A DNA stretch of 64,000 nucleotides from Rhodoferax sp. OV413 (GTDB lineage: Bacteria; Pseudomonadota; Gammaproteobacteria; Burkholderiales; Burkholderiaceae_C). The stretch is from assembly GCF_900104385.1 (NCBI RefSeq), contig NZ_FNJA01000007.1:124001-188000 (forward strand), read 5' to 3'. The notes below the pieces were generated by a model. It searched no databases and had not been told where the DNA came from. It saw only the letters and a list, made by a program, of their open reading frames with translations. The position numbers and the translations under genes are program-made. Of this stretch, positions 52,810-63,800 are shown one piece after another (positions within the stretch are counted from its first letter, which is position 1; each line of letters starts with the position of its first letter).

Positions 52810-52869
52810 GCAATAGCCAATCTCTCAAATATCCGCAGGAATTCGAACCCGCCGGAGGCGCGACTGCTT

Positions 52870-52966
52870 TACCCAGAACAACCGCGGAACCGGCTTTGCC
52901 GGGCCGCCGGTTGTGCCCCCTGCAAGGGGGTGGGCGGAAAGTGCGAAGCACTGTAGCCTGGGGGTG
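52870..52966. repeat. GC-rich hairpin cluster between binding protein and livH
   Basis: Three hairpins lie in a row: CCGGCTTTGCCGGGCCGCCGG, CCCCCTGCAAGGGGG, and AGTGCGAAGCACT. Similar sequences are, from memory, common between genes in Comamonadaceae. In the liv operon the cluster could end part of the transcripts or protect the binding-protein mRNA, raising its level over the permeases. Confidence 0.55.
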
Positions 52967-54139
52967 TTACTTCGCTTTTCCTGGATCTTTCACGTCTTTG
53001 ATGACCGCGAACTCGACGTTGTACAGCTGGCCGTTCTTGCGCTCCACCTTGCGCATGTAGATGTTTTGCACCACGTCGCGGGTTTGCGCGTCGATGAACA
53101 TCGGGCCGCGCGGGCTTTCAAAAATCTGCCCCTTCATCGCCGCCAGCAAGGCATCGCCACCGCCCTGCCCTTTGGAGGCGCGCAGCGCTTCGTAAATTAC
53201 CCGCATGCCGTCGTAGCCGCCCACGGCCATGAAGTTGGGGCGCAAGCCGCTATTGGCCTTGCCGAAGGCTTCGACAAACTTGGTGTTCAGGGCCGAAGGG
53301 TGGTCGGTCGAATAATGGTGCGCCGTCACCACGCCCAGGGCGCCGTCGCCCATGTCGTTCAGCTGGTCGTCGTCAGTCACGTCGCCGGTGCCGATCAGCT
53401 TGATGCCGGCCTTGTCCATGCCACGCTCCAGGAACTGCTTCATCACCGCCGCGCCCGCGCCCGAGGGCACGAACACGAACAGCGCATCGGGCTTCAAATC
53501 GCGTACTTTTTGCAAAAAGGGCGCGAAGTCCGGGCCGCGCAAAGGCACGCGCAGCGACTCCGGCACCTGGCCGCCGTTGAACTGGAAGCGCTCCTTGAAA
53601 TACTTCTCGGCATCCAGCCCCGGGCCGTAGTCGCTGACCAGGGTGACCACGGTCTTGATGCCGTTCTTCGGCGCCCAATCGGCCATGCTGACTGCCGCCT
53701 GCGGCAAGGTAAAGCTGGTGCGCACGATATAGGGCGAAGCCTGGGTAATGCTGCTGGTGGCAGCGGCCATCACCACCTGGGGCGTCTTGGACTGGGTGGC
53801 AATCGGCGCTGTGGCCAAGGCCGAGGGCGTGATGCCAAAGCCGGCCAGCACATTCACCTTGTCGTTGACCACCAGCTCCTGCGCCAGGCGTTTGGTGACA
53901 TCGGGAATGCTGGTGTCGTCCTTGACGATCAGCTGGATTTTCTTGCCGGCAACCGTGTCGCCGTTCTGCGCCATGTAAAGCTTGGCGGCCGCTTCGATCT
54001 GCCGCCCAGTCGAGGCCTGCTGCCCGGTCATGGGCAGGATCAGCCCGATCTTGAAAACATTCTCTTGCGCTATGGAATACGTAGCACCCATCGCAGTAAT
54101 GGCGAGCACGCTAGCCCGCAGAAAGAAGCGTTTTTGCAT
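52967..54139 (-). CDS. Branched-chain amino acid-type ABC transporter substrate-binding protein
   Basis: The 390-residue periplasmic protein has a signal peptide (RASVLAITAMGATYSIAQ) and the LivK-like type 1 fold: VFKIGLILPMTGQQASTGRQ, AKLYMAQNGDTVAGKKIQLI, VNVLAGFGITPSALATAPIA and FVPSGAGAAVMKQFLERG. The family binds leucine, isoleucine, valine, but in this group of bacteria also amides, urea or aromatic acids, so the ligand is open. AGGAG precedes ATG 54139. It is the first gene of the liv cluster. The 205-bp region upstream contains a CCCGCTTGC/GCAACGGG hairpin near 54288. Confidence 0.92.
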   Translation of the reverse strand: MQKRFFLRASVLAITAMGATYSIAQENVFKIGLILPMTGQQASTGRQIEAAAKLYMAQNGDTVAGKKIQLIVKDDTSIPDVTKRLAQELVVNDKVNVLAGFGITPSALATAPIATQSKTPQVVMAAATSSITQASPYIVRTSFTLPQAAVSMADWAPKNGIKTVVTLVSDYGPGLDAEKYFKERFQFNGGQVPESLRVPLRGPDFAPFLQKVRDLKPDALFVFVPSGAGAAVMKQFLERGMDKAGIKLIGTGDVTDDDQLNDMGDGALGVVTAHHYSTDHPSALNTKFVEAFGKANSGLRPNFMAVGGYDGMRVIYEALRASKGQGGGDALLAAMKGQIFESPRGPMFIDAQTRDVVQNIYMRKVERKNGQLYNVEFAVIKDVKDPGKAK

Positions 54140-54344
54140 TTTTGTCTCCTGATGGATGGTCGGATCTCAGATTCTTATAACCGGCAGCCTACAACCGCCC
54201 CGCGACTGCGAGTTACCAGTGCGGTACGAGTGTAAGCGTGTGAAACAAGAAATGAATCCCCACCGGCCATACCCCTCAACTAAGGCTATCCCGCTTGCGC
54301 AAAGCAACGGGTAGACGTAAGGGGCTACGGCGCGCCCTCAAACT

Positions 54345-55982
54345 TCAAGAGTAGGCCATCGTCAAGCCGCGCACGGGCGTGGCGGTTGCGACCACCGCCG
54401 TCGGTGCCGGGTCGGCACCCAGCGTAAACACCGACACCACCTGCACCAGGTCGCTGGCCTGGCCCTTCAGGCCGCTGGCGGCGGCGGCCATTTGCTCGAC
54501 CAGTGCGGCGTTCTGCTGGTTCACCTGGTCCATCTGGGTCACGGCTTCGCCGATCTGCGAGACGCCGGTGCTTTGCTCGGAACTGGCGGTGCTGATCTCG
54601 CCCATGATCTCGGTCACCTTGCGGATGCTGCCCACCACTTCAGCCATGGTACTGCCGGCCTGGTCGACCAGGGACACACCCTGCTCCACCCGCTGCACGC
54701 TGGCGGCAATCAACAGCTTGATCTCCTTCGCGGCGTCGGCCGAGCGGCTGGCCAAAGAGCGTACTTCCGATGCCACCACCGCAAAGCCGCGGCCCTGCTC
54801 GCCGGCCCGCGCCGCTTCCACGGCGGCATTCAAGGCCAGGATATTGGTCTGGAAAGCAATGCCGTCGATCACGCTGATGATGTCGGCAATCTTGCGCGAC
54901 GACTGGTTGATGCCCTGCATGGTGTCGACCACCTTGCCCACCACCTCGCCGCCGCGGATGGCCACTGCCGAGGCGCTCAGCGCCAGCTGGTTCGCACTGC
55001 GCGCACTGTCGGCATTCTGTTTGACGGTGGCGCTCAGCTCTTCCATCGAAGCCGCGGTTTGCTCGAGGGCGCTGGCCTGGTGCTCGGTGCGTGCGCTCAG
55101 GTCGTGGTTGCCCTGGGCAATTTCTGAGCTGGCCGTGGCTACGCCGTCGGCACCCTGGCGGATGGACTGCACGATCTGCGTCAGCGAGGCCTGCATGCGC
55201 GCCATCGCAAACACCACGCTGCGCTCATCGCCGGGCCGCAGCTGCACCACGCTGCTCAGATCGGCCTGGCTGATCGACGTAGCCAAAGCCGCCACCTCGG
55301 CCGGTTGCCCGCCCAGCTGGCGCAGCAGGTGCCGGCTGATCAGCCAGGCCAGGGCGATCGACAACAGCACCGACGCCACGGTGACCCCGGCCAGCACCAG
55401 ATTGGCCTGCACCACCGCCTGCCGGCCTCGGGCCTTGTCTTGCTCCGCCTGGTTCAGCTGGTCCTGCCAAAGCTTTTGCAGCGCTTGGTACGCGGCCTGG
55501 TAGACCTGCTGGCTCGGACCGTCGAAGAAGTCGCTGGCCTCCATGGCCCGCTCGCCCTCGGCGCCGGCGGCGGAATTCGACATCTGGAAGAAGGTGCCGC
55601 GCAGCGCATGGAACTTGCCGATCGCCGTCGCCAGATTGGCCTGCAGCGCCGGGTCGGCCTGGGCACCGCTGCTGGCCTTGTAGCGGGCCAGTGCGGCATC
55701 CAGCTCTTTGACCGCAGCTTTCACCACCACCTCTTCGCGGTCCTTCGAGGGCATGTTCAGCGCTGCCAGGTGCTTGAGCTCGGAGATGCGCACCAGTTGC
55801 AGTTTGTCATTTGCCTCACCCAGCGCGGTGAGCGCCGGCAAGGTGGTGTCGACCAGCGATTCGAAATCCTGGTGCATGGCCGCCATGCGGCTCCAGGCCG
55901 TGACGGCCAGCACCAGTACCAAAACCACCACCATGCCAAAAGCCAAGCCCAACTGACGCCCCACACTGATTCTCGAAAGCAT
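54345..55982 (-). CDS. Methyl-accepting chemotaxis protein
   Basis: The 545-residue chemoreceptor has an N-terminal membrane helix ([20 protein letters not shown]), a periplasmic helical domain, a second helix ([20 protein letters not shown]), a HAMP region and a signalling bundle with the intact tip [20 protein letters not shown], then [20 protein letters not shown]. The start is ATG 55982; a GTG at 55994 is possible. The C-terminal tail (residues after about 510) is Ala/Thr/Val-rich and has no CheR pentapeptide. It is downstream of nothing obvious and lies upstream of the liv cluster on the same strand, so a role in amino acid taxis would be only a guess. Confidence 0.93.
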   Translation of the reverse strand: MLSRISVGRQLGLAFGMVVVLVLVLAVTAWSRMAAMHQDFESLVDTTLPALTALGEANDKLQLVRISELKHLAALNMPSKDREEVVVKAAVKELDAALARYKASSGAQADPALQANLATAIGKFHALRGTFFQMSNSAAGAEGERAMEASDFFDGPSQQVYQAAYQALQKLWQDQLNQAEQDKARGRQAVVQANLVLAGVTVASVLLSIALAWLISRHLLRQLGGQPAEVAALATSISQADLSSVVQLRPGDERSVVFAMARMQASLTQIVQSIRQGADGVATASSEIAQGNHDLSARTEHQASALEQTAASMEELSATVKQNADSARSANQLALSASAVAIRGGEVVGKVVDTMQGINQSSRKIADIISVIDGIAFQTNILALNAAVEAARAGEQGRGFAVVASEVRSLASRSADAAKEIKLLIAASVQRVEQGVSLVDQAGSTMAEVVGSIRKVTEIMGEISTASSEQSTGVSQIGEAVTQMDQVNQQNAALVEQMAAAASGLKGQASDLVQVVSVFTLGADPAPTAVVATATPVRGLTMAYS

Positions 55983-56115
55983 GATTGATTGCACCTAGAA
56001 ATAGATACATCAGCTTACATTTCACCCGCTTCCACGACCGATACCGGCTCGCCGATTGCTGATACGAAAGCGGCGAGCCGCATGGGGGAATGCCCTAGGC
56101 CCACATGCCAGACGC

Positions 56116-56148
56116 AAAAAAACCGCAGAGCCGGTGACGACCCTGCGG
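56116..56148 (-). terminator. Rho-independent terminator after purL
   Basis: On the minus strand CCGCAGGG and CTCTGCGG pair (CCGCAG/CTGCGG core) around a loop of about 12-14 bases and are followed by seven T residues. It lies 37 bp after the purL stop. Confidence 0.75.
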
Positions 56149-56184
56149 CGGATGGAGACCGTAGTCAGCCTCTTGGAGCGGCGC

Positions 56185-59100
56185 TTAGCCCAGCCAGCGG
56201 CGCGCGTTGTGCCAGAGCTGCATCCAGGGGCTGAAGCTGCTGACATCGCCGCTGGTCCAGCTCTTTTGCACGTTGCGGAACACGCGCTCTGGGTGCGGCA
56301 TCATCGCGGTGAAGCGGCCGTCGGCCGTCGTCACTGCGGTCAAACCGCCGGCGCTGCCGTTCGGGTTGAACGGATAGGCTTCGGTGGCCACACCGTGGTT
56401 ATCGGTGAAGCGCATTGCAGCAATCGCCTTGGTCGCGTCGCCGCGGTAGGCAAAGTTGGCATAGCCCTCGCCATGCGCCACGGCAATCGGCATGCGGCTG
56501 CCGGCCATGCCTTGCAGGAACACGCTGGGCGATTCCAGGATTTCCACCATCGACAGCCGCGCTTCAAAGCGCTCGCTGCGGTTGGTGGTGAAGCGCGGCC
56601 AGGCCTGCGCGCCGGGGATGATGTCGGCCAGCTCGGCAAACATCTGGCAGCCATTGCAGACGCCCAGCGCCAGCGTGTCCTGGCGGGCGAAGAAGGCCTT
56701 GAACTCTGCGGCCAGCACCGGGTTGAAAGTGATGCTGCGCGCCCAGCCTATGCCGGCGCCCAAGGTGTCGCCGTAGCTGAAGCCACCGCACGCCACCACG
56801 GCCTGCATGTCCTGCAGATGCACCCTGCCGGTTTGCAGATCGGTCATGTGCACGTCAAAGGCTTCGAAACCGGCCTCCGAAAAGGCGTAGGCCATCTCGG
56901 TATGCGAATTCACGCCCTGCTCGCGCAGCACAGCGACTTTCGGACGGGTCAGCTTCAAGGCCGGTGCTGCTACTGTTTTCGTAGCCACTGGCGCAGACAG
57001 TGCCTGCGCCAGAGCACTGTTTGGCTCTATAAATACATGCAAGCCCGGGTCGTTGGCCGCACCAGCTGCCGCATGCTCGGCATCGGCACAGGCCGGGTTG
57101 TCGCGCTGCTGGCAGATCTGCCAGCTGACGCTGTCCCAGACCTGGTGCAAGTCGGCAAGCTTGGCGCTGAACACGGCCTTGGCATCGCGCCAGACCTGGA
57201 CTTCGCCGACACCGGCGCTGATTGCGCTGTCGGCGGGACGGGTCTTGCCCACGATGTGGCTGTGCTTGCCCAGGCCGTGCGCGCGCAGGGTCTGCACCAC
57301 GGCGTCGCGGTCGGCGGTGCGCACTTGCAGCAGCACGCCCAGTTCTTCGTTGAACAGTGCCTTCAAGGTCAATTCTTCGCGGCGTGCGCCGACCTGGCCC
57401 GCCCAGTTCTTGCTGTCGCCCACGTCCATGCGGCTGTCGCTGATGCCGTCGCCTTCGGTGACCAGCAGATCCACATTCAGCGCCACGCCGACATGGCCGG
57501 CAAAGGCCATTTCGCAGGCAGCCGCGAACAGGCCGCCATCGCTGCGGTCGTGATAAGCCAGGATTTGCGGGCGCGCGGCGTTGACGGCATTGACCAGGTT
57601 GACCAGGTCTTGCGCGTCGTCCAGATCCGGCACGGCGTCGCCCACCTGGTTCAGGGTCTGCGCCAGGATGCTGCCGCCCATGCGGTTCTGGCCCTTGCCC
57701 AGGTCGACCAGGATCAAGGTCGTGTCTTCGGTCGCATTCAGCTGCGGCGTCAAGGTGCCACGCACATCGGGCAGGCTGGCGAAGGCGGTGACGATCAGGC
57801 TGACCGGCGAAGTCACCTTTTTCTTGTCATTCGCGTCGGTCCACTGCGTGCGCATCGACAGGCTGTCCTTGCCCACCGGGATCGAGATGCCCAGCGCCGG
57901 GCACAGCTCCATGCCGACGGCCTTGACCGTGGCGTACAGCGCGGCGTCTTCGCCGGGTTCGCCGCAGGCGGCCATCCAGTTGGCCGACAGCTTGACGCGT
58001 GGCAGCTCGAACGGCGCGGCCAGCAGATTGGTGATGGCTTCAGCTACGGCCATACGGCCCGACGCGGGGGCGTTGACGGCGGCCAGCGGCGTACGCTCGC
58101 CCAGCGCCATCGCCTCGCCGGCAAAGCCCTTGTAGTCGGCCAGGGTCACGGCGCAATCCGCCACCGGCACCTGCCAGGGGCCGACCATCTGGTCGCGGTG
58201 GCTCATGCCGCCCACGGTGCGGTCGCCGATGGTGATCAGGAAACGCTTGCTGGCGACGGTGGGGTGGGCCAGCACGGCGATGGCGGCTTTCTGCAGCTCC
58301 ACGCCGGTCAGCTCCACCGGCGCAAAGGTGCGCGCCACGGTCTTCACATCACGGTGCATCTTGGGCGGCTTGCCCAAGAGCACATTCATCGGCATATCGA
58401 CCGGGCTGGCGGCAGCCTCATCGGCCACGATCAGTTGGCGCTCTTCGGTGGCCACACCGACGACCGAGAACGGGCAGCGCTCACGTTCGCACAGTGCGGT
58501 GAAAGCTTCCAGCGAATCCGGTGCAATGGCCATCACATAGCGTTCCTGGCTCTCGTTGCACCAGATTTCCTTGGGGCTCATGCCGCTTTCTTCCAGCGGC
58601 ACGGCCCGCAGGTCGAAGCGTGCGCCCCGGCCGGCATCATTCGTCAGCTCGGGGAAGGCATTGCTCAGGCCGCCGGCGCCCACGTCGTGGATCGCCAGGA
58701 TGGGGTTCTTGTCGCCTTGCATCCAGCACTGGTTGATGACTTCTTGCGCCCGGCGTTCGATTTCCGGGTTGCCGCGCTGCACCGAGTCAAAGTCCAGCGA
58801 CGCGGCATTCGCGCCGGTGGCCATCGAGCTGGCCGCACTGCCGCCCATGCCGATACGCATGCCTGGGCCGCCCAGCTGCACCAGCAGCGAACCGGCGGGG
58901 AATTCGATCTTGTGGGTTTGCGTGGCATCGATGGTGCCGAGTCCGCCGGCGATCATGATGGGCTTGTGGTAGCCGCGGCGGATGCTGTCCACGTCGGAGG
59001 TGACGGTCTGCTCGTATTCGCGGAAGTAGCCCAGCAGATTGGGCCGGCCAAATTCGTTGTTGAAGGCCGCGCCACCCAGCGGGCCCTCGACCATGATTTG

Positions 59101-60222
59101 CAGCGGGCTGGCGATGTGCTCGGGCTTGCCGATGGACACGTCGCCGTCTTGCGGCCAAAGCTTGGAGACGGTGAAGCCGGTCAAACCTGCCTTGGGCTTG
59201 GAGCCGCGTCCCGTCGCGCCCTCGTCGCGGATCTCGCCGCCAGCGCCGGTGGAGGCGCCGGGGAATGGCGAAATGGCGGTCGGATGGTTATGGGTTTCGA
59301 CCTTCATCAGCACATGGTGCTGGGCGCTACTCTTTTCATAGCTGCTCGCGCTGGTAGTACCTGCGCCAGATGCCGATTTGGCTAAAAATCGCTCGATCTC
59401 GAAGCCTTCCATCACCGAGGCATTGTCCGAGTACGCCACCACGCTGTGCTGTGGCGCCAGCTGGTGGGTGTTGCGGATCATGCCGAACAGGCTTTTCGGT
59501 TGCGCCACGCCGTCGATGGTGAACTCGGCGTTAAAAATCTTGTGGCGGCAGTGCTCGCTGTTCGCCTGGGCGAACATCATCAGCTCCACGTCGCTGGGGT
59601 TGCGCTTCAAGGTAGTGAAGGCGTTGACCAGGTAGTCGATCTCGTCGTCGGCCAGGGCCAGGCCGAATTCGGTGTTGGCAGCATCCAGGGCGGCACGGCC
59701 GCCGCCCAACACGTCGACCTGGGCCAGGGGCGCAGCTTCCAACGAGGTGAACAGCTCTTGCGCCTGGCTGCGGTCCAGCATGGCGCTTTCGGTCATGCGG
59801 TCGTGCAGCAGGTCGGCCACCTGGGCCAGTTGCTCCGCGGACAACACGGTTTTGCCCAGCAGCGGCTGCTTGACCGCCAAACGGTATTCAACGAAACGCT
59901 CGACCCGGCGCACCGCCAGGCCGCAGTTATGGGCGATGTCGGTGGCCTTGGAGGCCCAGGGCGACACGGTGCCAAAGCGCGGGGTGACCACCAGCAGCGG
60001 GCCTTCGGCCGGGCCAGCATAGGGGTCGCCATAGGTCAGCAGGCCGTCCAATTGGGACTTGACGGCGTCCGTCAGGGGCGCATCGCTGGCCACCAGATGC
60101 ACAAAACGCGCAGCCACGCCGCTGATCTTGTCGTGGATGGCTTGCAGCCGGGGAAGAATTTGCTGGATACGGAAGTCGCTGAGGGCATTGCCGCCCTCAA
60201 ACTGGGAAATGTGCAAGGTCAC
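56185..60222 (-). CDS. purL: Phosphoribosylformylglycinamidine synthase
   Basis: This large single-chain enzyme converts FGAR to FGAM with ATP and glutamine in purine synthesis. The 1345 residues hold the N-terminal PurS-like domain, two FGAM synthetase domains ([56 protein letters not shown]) and the C-terminal class I glutaminase with Cys1189 ([11 protein letters not shown]) and His-Glu in [10 protein letters not shown]. The start is GTG 60222 ([20 protein letters not shown]). Two in-frame segments look foreign. Residues 278-299 (Ser/Ala/Gly/Thr-rich, just before [13 protein letters not shown]) and residues about 1063-1085 (linker to the glutaminase) are encoded by copies of the palindromic repeat. 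Both lie in loops outside the active site. Confidence 0.97.
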   Translation of the reverse strand: MTLHISQFEGGNALSDFRIQQILPRLQAIHDKISGVAARFVHLVASDAPLTDAVKSQLDGLLTYGDPYAGPAEGPLLVVTPRFGTVSPWASKATDIAHNCGLAVRRVERFVEYRLAVKQPLLGKTVLSAEQLAQVADLLHDRMTESAMLDRSQAQELFTSLEAAPLAQVDVLGGGRAALDAANTEFGLALADDEIDYLVNAFTTLKRNPSDVELMMFAQANSEHCRHKIFNAEFTIDGVAQPKSLFGMIRNTHQLAPQHSVVAYSDNASVMEGFEIERFLAKSASGAGTTSASSYEKSSAQHHVLMKVETHNHPTAISPFPGASTGAGGEIRDEGATGRGSKPKAGLTGFTVSKLWPQDGDVSIGKPEHIASPLQIMVEGPLGGAAFNNEFGRPNLLGYFREYEQTVTSDVDSIRRGYHKPIMIAGGLGTIDATQTHKIEFPAGSLLVQLGGPGMRIGMGGSAASSMATGANAASLDFDSVQRGNPEIERRAQEVINQCWMQGDKNPILAIHDVGAGGLSNAFPELTNDAGRGARFDLRAVPLEESGMSPKEIWCNESQERYVMAIAPDSLEAFTALCERERCPFSVVGVATEERQLIVADEAAASPVDMPMNVLLGKPPKMHRDVKTVARTFAPVELTGVELQKAAIAVLAHPTVASKRFLITIGDRTVGGMSHRDQMVGPWQVPVADCAVTLADYKGFAGEAMALGERTPLAAVNAPASGRMAVAEAITNLLAAPFELPRVKLSANWMAACGEPGEDAALYATVKAVGMELCPALGISIPVGKDSLSMRTQWTDANDKKKVTSPVSLIVTAFASLPDVRGTLTPQLNATEDTTLILVDLGKGQNRMGGSILAQTLNQVGDAVPDLDDAQDLVNLVNAVNAARPQILAYHDRSDGGLFAAACEMAFAGHVGVALNVDLLVTEGDGISDSRMDVGDSKNWAGQVGARREELTLKALFNEELGVLLQVRTADRDAVVQTLRAHGLGKHSHIVGKTRPADSAISAGVGEVQVWRDAKAVFSAKLADLHQVWDSVSWQICQQRDNPACADAEHAAAGAANDPGLHVFIEPNSALAQALSAPVATKTVAAPALKLTRPKVAVLREQGVNSHTEMAYAFSEAGFEAFDVHMTDLQTGRVHLQDMQAVVACGGFSYGDTLGAGIGWARSITFNPVLAAEFKAFFARQDTLALGVCNGCQMFAELADIIPGAQAWPRFTTNRSERFEARLSMVEILESPSVFLQGMAGSRMPIAVAHGEGYANFAYRGDATKAIAAMRFTDNHGVATEAYPFNPNGSAGGLTAVTTADGRFTAMMPHPERVFRNVQKSWTSGDVSSFSPWMQLWHNARRWLG
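56969..57035 (+). repeat. Palindromic element, copy K, inside purL linker
   Basis: GCTACTGTTTTCGTAGC, then GGCGCAGACAGTGCCTGCGC, then CAGAGCACTGTTTGGCTCTA: all three parts of the family in order. On the purL strand it encodes [20 protein letters not shown] in the linker between synthetase and glutaminase domains, which is about 9 residues longer than in E. coli. Confidence 0.85.
59326..59390 (+). repeat. Palindromic element, copy L, inside purL loop
   Basis: GCTACTCTTTTCATAGC, then CGCGCTGGTAGTACCTGCGC, then CAGATGCCGATTTGGCTAAA. It is almost identical to intergenic copies. It encodes [20 protein letters not shown], a loop about 8 residues longer than in E. coli PurL. Relative to copy K it is read in a different frame. 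Confidence 0.9.
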
Positions 60223-60307
60223 GTTGGCGGCCTGGGTTGGGGAAGTTAGCCTTCGATTTTAACGGCACGGTCAACGCGCACCTGCCGCATCTAGGATAAT
60301 TACGACC

Positions 60308-61123
60308 ATGACTATCACCTACAAAGACGCAGACGGCATCGCAGGCATGCGCGTCGCGGGCCGCCTGGCATCCGAAGTGCTCGATTACCTGACACCCCAT
60401 GTGGTGCCGGGCGTCACCACCAACCAGCTCGACAAGCTGGCCCACGACTACATCACCCAGGTGCAAGGCGGCATACCCGCGCCCTTGAACTACACCGGCG
60501 GCGGCAATATCCCCTACCCCAAGTCGATCTGCACCTCGGTGAACCACCAGGTCTGCCACGGCATCCCGAACGACAAGCCGCTGAAAAAAGGCGACAGCGT
60601 GAACATCGACGTGACCGTCATCAAGGACGGTTGGCACGGTGACACCAGCCGCATGTTCATTGCCGGCGAAGGTTCTATTCTGGCCAAGCGCTTGGCGGCG
60701 CTGACCTACGACGCGATGTGGCATGGAATCAAGATGGTCAAGCCTGGCATCCATCTGGGCGATATCGGCCACGCCATCCAACGCTTTGCCGAGAGCAATG
60801 GCTTCAGCGTGGTGCGCGAGTTCTGCGGCCACGGCATTGGCCGGGTGTTCCACGAAGAGCCCCAGGTGCTGCACTACGGCCGCCCGGGTACGCTGGAAAT
60901 GCTGAAACCCGGCATGACCTTCACCATCGAGCCGATGATCAATGCCGGCAAGAAGGAAATCAAGGAAGGCCCGGAAAAAGACGGCTGGAGCATCGTCACC
61001 AAGGACCATTCGCTGTCCGCCCAGTGGGAGCACACGGTGCTGGTCACCGAAACCGGCTACGAGGTACTGACCGTGTCTGCCGGCAGCCCGCCGATCCCAG
61101 CCTTTGTGCCGGCCCAAGCCTGA
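60308..61123 (+). CDS. map: Methionine aminopeptidase, type I
   Basis: This enzyme removes the N-terminal methionine from new proteins after deformylation. The 271-residue protein has the pita-bread fold with the five metal ligands in order: Asp in VNIDVTVIKDGWHGDTSRMF (two Asp), His in EFCGHGIGRVFHEEP, Glu in FTIEPMINAG and Glu in QWEHTVLV. The HGIPNDKPL segment holds the substrate His. It is divergent from purL (85 bp between starts); the promoter region has a TAGGATAAT box 10 bp before the ATG, so the leader must be very short. It is followed by glnD after 19 bp, a common order in proteobacteria. Confidence 0.95.
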   Translation: MTITYKDADGIAGMRVAGRLASEVLDYLTPHVVPGVTTNQLDKLAHDYITQVQGGIPAPLNYTGGGNIPYPKSICTSVNHQVCHGIPNDKPLKKGDSVNIDVTVIKDGWHGDTSRMFIAGEGSILAKRLAALTYDAMWHGIKMVKPGIHLGDIGHAIQRFAESNGFSVVREFCGHGIGRVFHEEPQVLHYGRPGTLEMLKPGMTFTIEPMINAGKKEIKEGPEKDGWSIVTKDHSLSAQWEHTVLVTETGYEVLTVSAGSPPIPAFVPAQA

Positions 61124-61142
61124 AGCGCGCAAGCCTCTTTAG

Positions 61143-63776
61143 ATGAGCGATGTCCAGGCGCTGCGGGCGCATTACCTGCACGAGAAGTCGTTGCTGCTGC
61201 AAGCTGTGCGCGACAGCGGCGCCAGCACCCGCGGCGTACGCAAAGCACTGCAAGACCTGTCGCAACTCAGCGATGCGACGCTGCGCAGCCTGTGGACGCT
61301 GTCGGGCTTCACCGCCTCGTTCGCCCTGCTGGCGGTGGGCGGGTTTGGCCGCGGTGAACTGTTCCCGCACTCCGACATCGACGTGCTGCTGCTGTTGCCC
61401 GAAGGCGTGTCGCCCGAGCTGGACCCGGCGCTGAAGGCGCGCATCGAAGGCTTTATCGGCAACTGCTGGGACACCGGGCTGGAAATCGGCTCCAGCGTGC
61501 GCACGTTAGAGGAATGCATCGCCGAGGCGTCCAAGGACGTGACGGTGCAGACCTCGCTGATAGAGTCGCGCCTGGTCACTGGCGATGCCCGGCTGTTTGC
61601 CGAATTCTCGACACGCCTGTCCACCGCCTTCGACCCGCGCACCTTCTTCGTGGCCAAGACCCTGGAGATGCGCCAGCGCCACAACAAGTTCGAAAACACG
61701 CCTTACGCGCTAGAGCCCAACTGCAAAGAGTCGCCTGGCGGGCTGCGCGACCTGCAGACCATTCTGTGGGTGGCCAAGGCTGCCAAGCTGGGCAAGAGCT
61801 GGGACGACCTGGTGCGCAGCGGCATCGCCACGCCGCACGAGGCCAAGCAGCTCAAGCGCAACGAATCCCTGCTGTGCCTGATCCGCGCGCGCCTGCACCT
61901 GATAGCCCAGCGCCGCGAAGACCGGCTGGTGTTCGACCTGCAAACCGCGGTAGCCGAGTCGTTTGGCTACCAGACCGTGTCCGATGACGAAACCGGCCTG
62001 CCGGTGCGCTCCAGCGAAGCACTGATGCGCCGCTACTACTGGGCCGCCAAGGCGGTCTGCCAGTTGAACCAGATCATGCTGCTCAACATCGAGGAACGGC
62101 TCAACCCCTCGACCCATACCCTGCGCCCGATCAACGAACGCTTCTTTGAAAAAGCCGGGATGATCGAGGTCAGCAGCGACGACCTGTACCACCGGCATCC
62201 GCACGCGATTCTCGAAACCTTTTTGCTGTACCAGACCACGGCCGGCCTGCACGGCCTGTCGGCTCGCACGCTGCGTGCGCTGTACAGCGCCCGGGGCCTG
62301 ATGACGGCCAAGTTCCGCAACGACCCGGTAAACCGCGCAACCTTTTTAGGCATCCTGCAGCAGCCGGCCGGCATCACCCACGCACTGCGGCTGATGAACG
62401 ACACCTCGGTGTTGGGCCGCTACCTCTGGGTGTTCCGGCGCATCGTCGGGCAAATGCAGCACGACCTGTTCCACGTCTACACCGTGGACCAGCACATCCT
62501 GATGGTGCTGCGCAATGTGCGCCGCTTCTTCATGGCCGAGCATGCGCACGAATACCCTGCGTGCTCGCAGCTGGGCGCGGGTTGGGACAAGCCCTGGATT
62601 CTGTTTGTGGCCGCGCTGTTCCATGACATCGCCAAAGGCCGAGGCGGCGACCATTCGGACCTGGGCGCGCTGGAAGTGCGGCGCTTCTGCAGCCAGCACG
62701 GCATCGGCCGCGAAGACAGCAAGCTCATCGAATTCCTGGTGAACGAGCACCTGACCATGAGCCGCGTGGCCCAGAAGGCCGACCTCAGCGACCCGGACGT
62801 CATTGCCGACTTTGCCAAGCGCGTCGGCAACGAACGCTACCTAACTGCGCTCTACCTGCTGACCGTAGCCGATATCCGCGGCACCAGCCCCAAGGTCTGG
62901 AACGCCTGGAAGGGCAAGCTGCTGGAAGACCTATACCGCTACACCATCCGCGCCCTGGGTGGCCGCGCCCCCGACCCCGGCGCCGAGATCGAAGCCCGCA
63001 AGCGCGAGGCGCTGGTGATGCTGGCGCTGCACGCCCAGCCCTTCGAATCGCACAAAGCCCTGTGGAGCACGCTGGACGTCGGTTACTTCATGCGACATGA
63101 CGCGGCCGATATTGCCTGGCACACCCGCCAGCTGTCGCGCCACATCTCACTGAACGCGGCGCAGGCGGCCAGCAACACCGCCGAAGCCAAGCCGGTGAAG
63201 CCCATCGTGCGGGCCCGCTTGTCGCCGGTGGGCGAAGGGCTGCAGGTGATGGTCTACACCCCCGACCAGCCCGATCTGTTTGCGCGCATCTGCGGCTTTT
63301 TCGACCAGGCGGGCTTCAGCATCGTCGATGCCAAGGTGCATACCGCCGGCAACGGCTATGCACTGGATACCTTCCAGGTCGTTACCGCCATGCTGCCCGA
63401 GCACTACCGCGAACTCACCAGCATGGTTGAAAACGACCTCGACCACACGCTGGCCCAGCAAGGCCCGCTGCCTACGCCGAGCCGCGGCCGGGTTTCGCGC
63501 CGGGTCAAGAGCTTCCCCATCGCCCCGCGGGTCGACCTGCGGCCGGACGAAAAAGCCCAGCGCTGGCTGCTCAGCATCTCGGCCAGCGACCGTGCCGGCC
63601 TGCTCTACCTGGTAGCCCGGGTGCTGGCCAAGCACAACCTGAGCGTGCAGCTGGCCAAGGTCACCACCCTGGGCGAGCGGGTGGAAGATAGCTTTCTGGT
63701 GCAAGGCCCGGAGCTGCAGTACAACCGCAAGCAGATCGAGATCGAGACAGAGCTGCTGCAGGCCCTGGCGGCCTGA
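61143..63776 (+). CDS. glnD: Bifunctional uridylyltransferase/uridylyl-removing enzyme (PII sensor)
   Basis: GlnD senses glutamine and adds UMP to, or removes it from, PII proteins, controlling nitrogen metabolism. The 877 residues hold the nucleotidyltransferase motif [16 protein letters not shown] (65-80), a GlnE-like helical part ([20 protein letters not shown]), the HD hydrolase domain with His494-Asp495 ([18 protein letters not shown]), and two C-terminal ACT domains ([40 protein letters not shown]). All key residues are present. It starts 19 bp after map, probably in one operon. Confidence 0.96.
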   Translation: MSDVQALRAHYLHEKSLLLQAVRDSGASTRGVRKALQDLSQLSDATLRSLWTLSGFTASFALLAVGGFGRGELFPHSDIDVLLLLPEGVSPELDPALKARIEGFIGNCWDTGLEIGSSVRTLEECIAEASKDVTVQTSLIESRLVTGDARLFAEFSTRLSTAFDPRTFFVAKTLEMRQRHNKFENTPYALEPNCKESPGGLRDLQTILWVAKAAKLGKSWDDLVRSGIATPHEAKQLKRNESLLCLIRARLHLIAQRREDRLVFDLQTAVAESFGYQTVSDDETGLPVRSSEALMRRYYWAAKAVCQLNQIMLLNIEERLNPSTHTLRPINERFFEKAGMIEVSSDDLYHRHPHAILETFLLYQTTAGLHGLSARTLRALYSARGLMTAKFRNDPVNRATFLGILQQPAGITHALRLMNDTSVLGRYLWVFRRIVGQMQHDLFHVYTVDQHILMVLRNVRRFFMAEHAHEYPACSQLGAGWDKPWILFVAALFHDIAKGRGGDHSDLGALEVRRFCSQHGIGREDSKLIEFLVNEHLTMSRVAQKADLSDPDVIADFAKRVGNERYLTALYLLTVADIRGTSPKVWNAWKGKLLEDLYRYTIRALGGRAPDPGAEIEARKREALVMLALHAQPFESHKALWSTLDVGYFMRHDAADIAWHTRQLSRHISLNAAQAASNTAEAKPVKPIVRARLSPVGEGLQVMVYTPDQPDLFARICGFFDQAGFSIVDAKVHTAGNGYALDTFQVVTAMLPEHYRELTSMVENDLDHTLAQQGPLPTPSRGRVSRRVKSFPIAPRVDLRPDEKAQRWLLSISASDRAGLLYLVARVLAKHNLSVQLAKVTTLGERVEDSFLVQGPELQYNRKQIEIETELLQALAA

Positions 63777-63800
63777 AGCGGATTACGTCGCTTACGCGAT

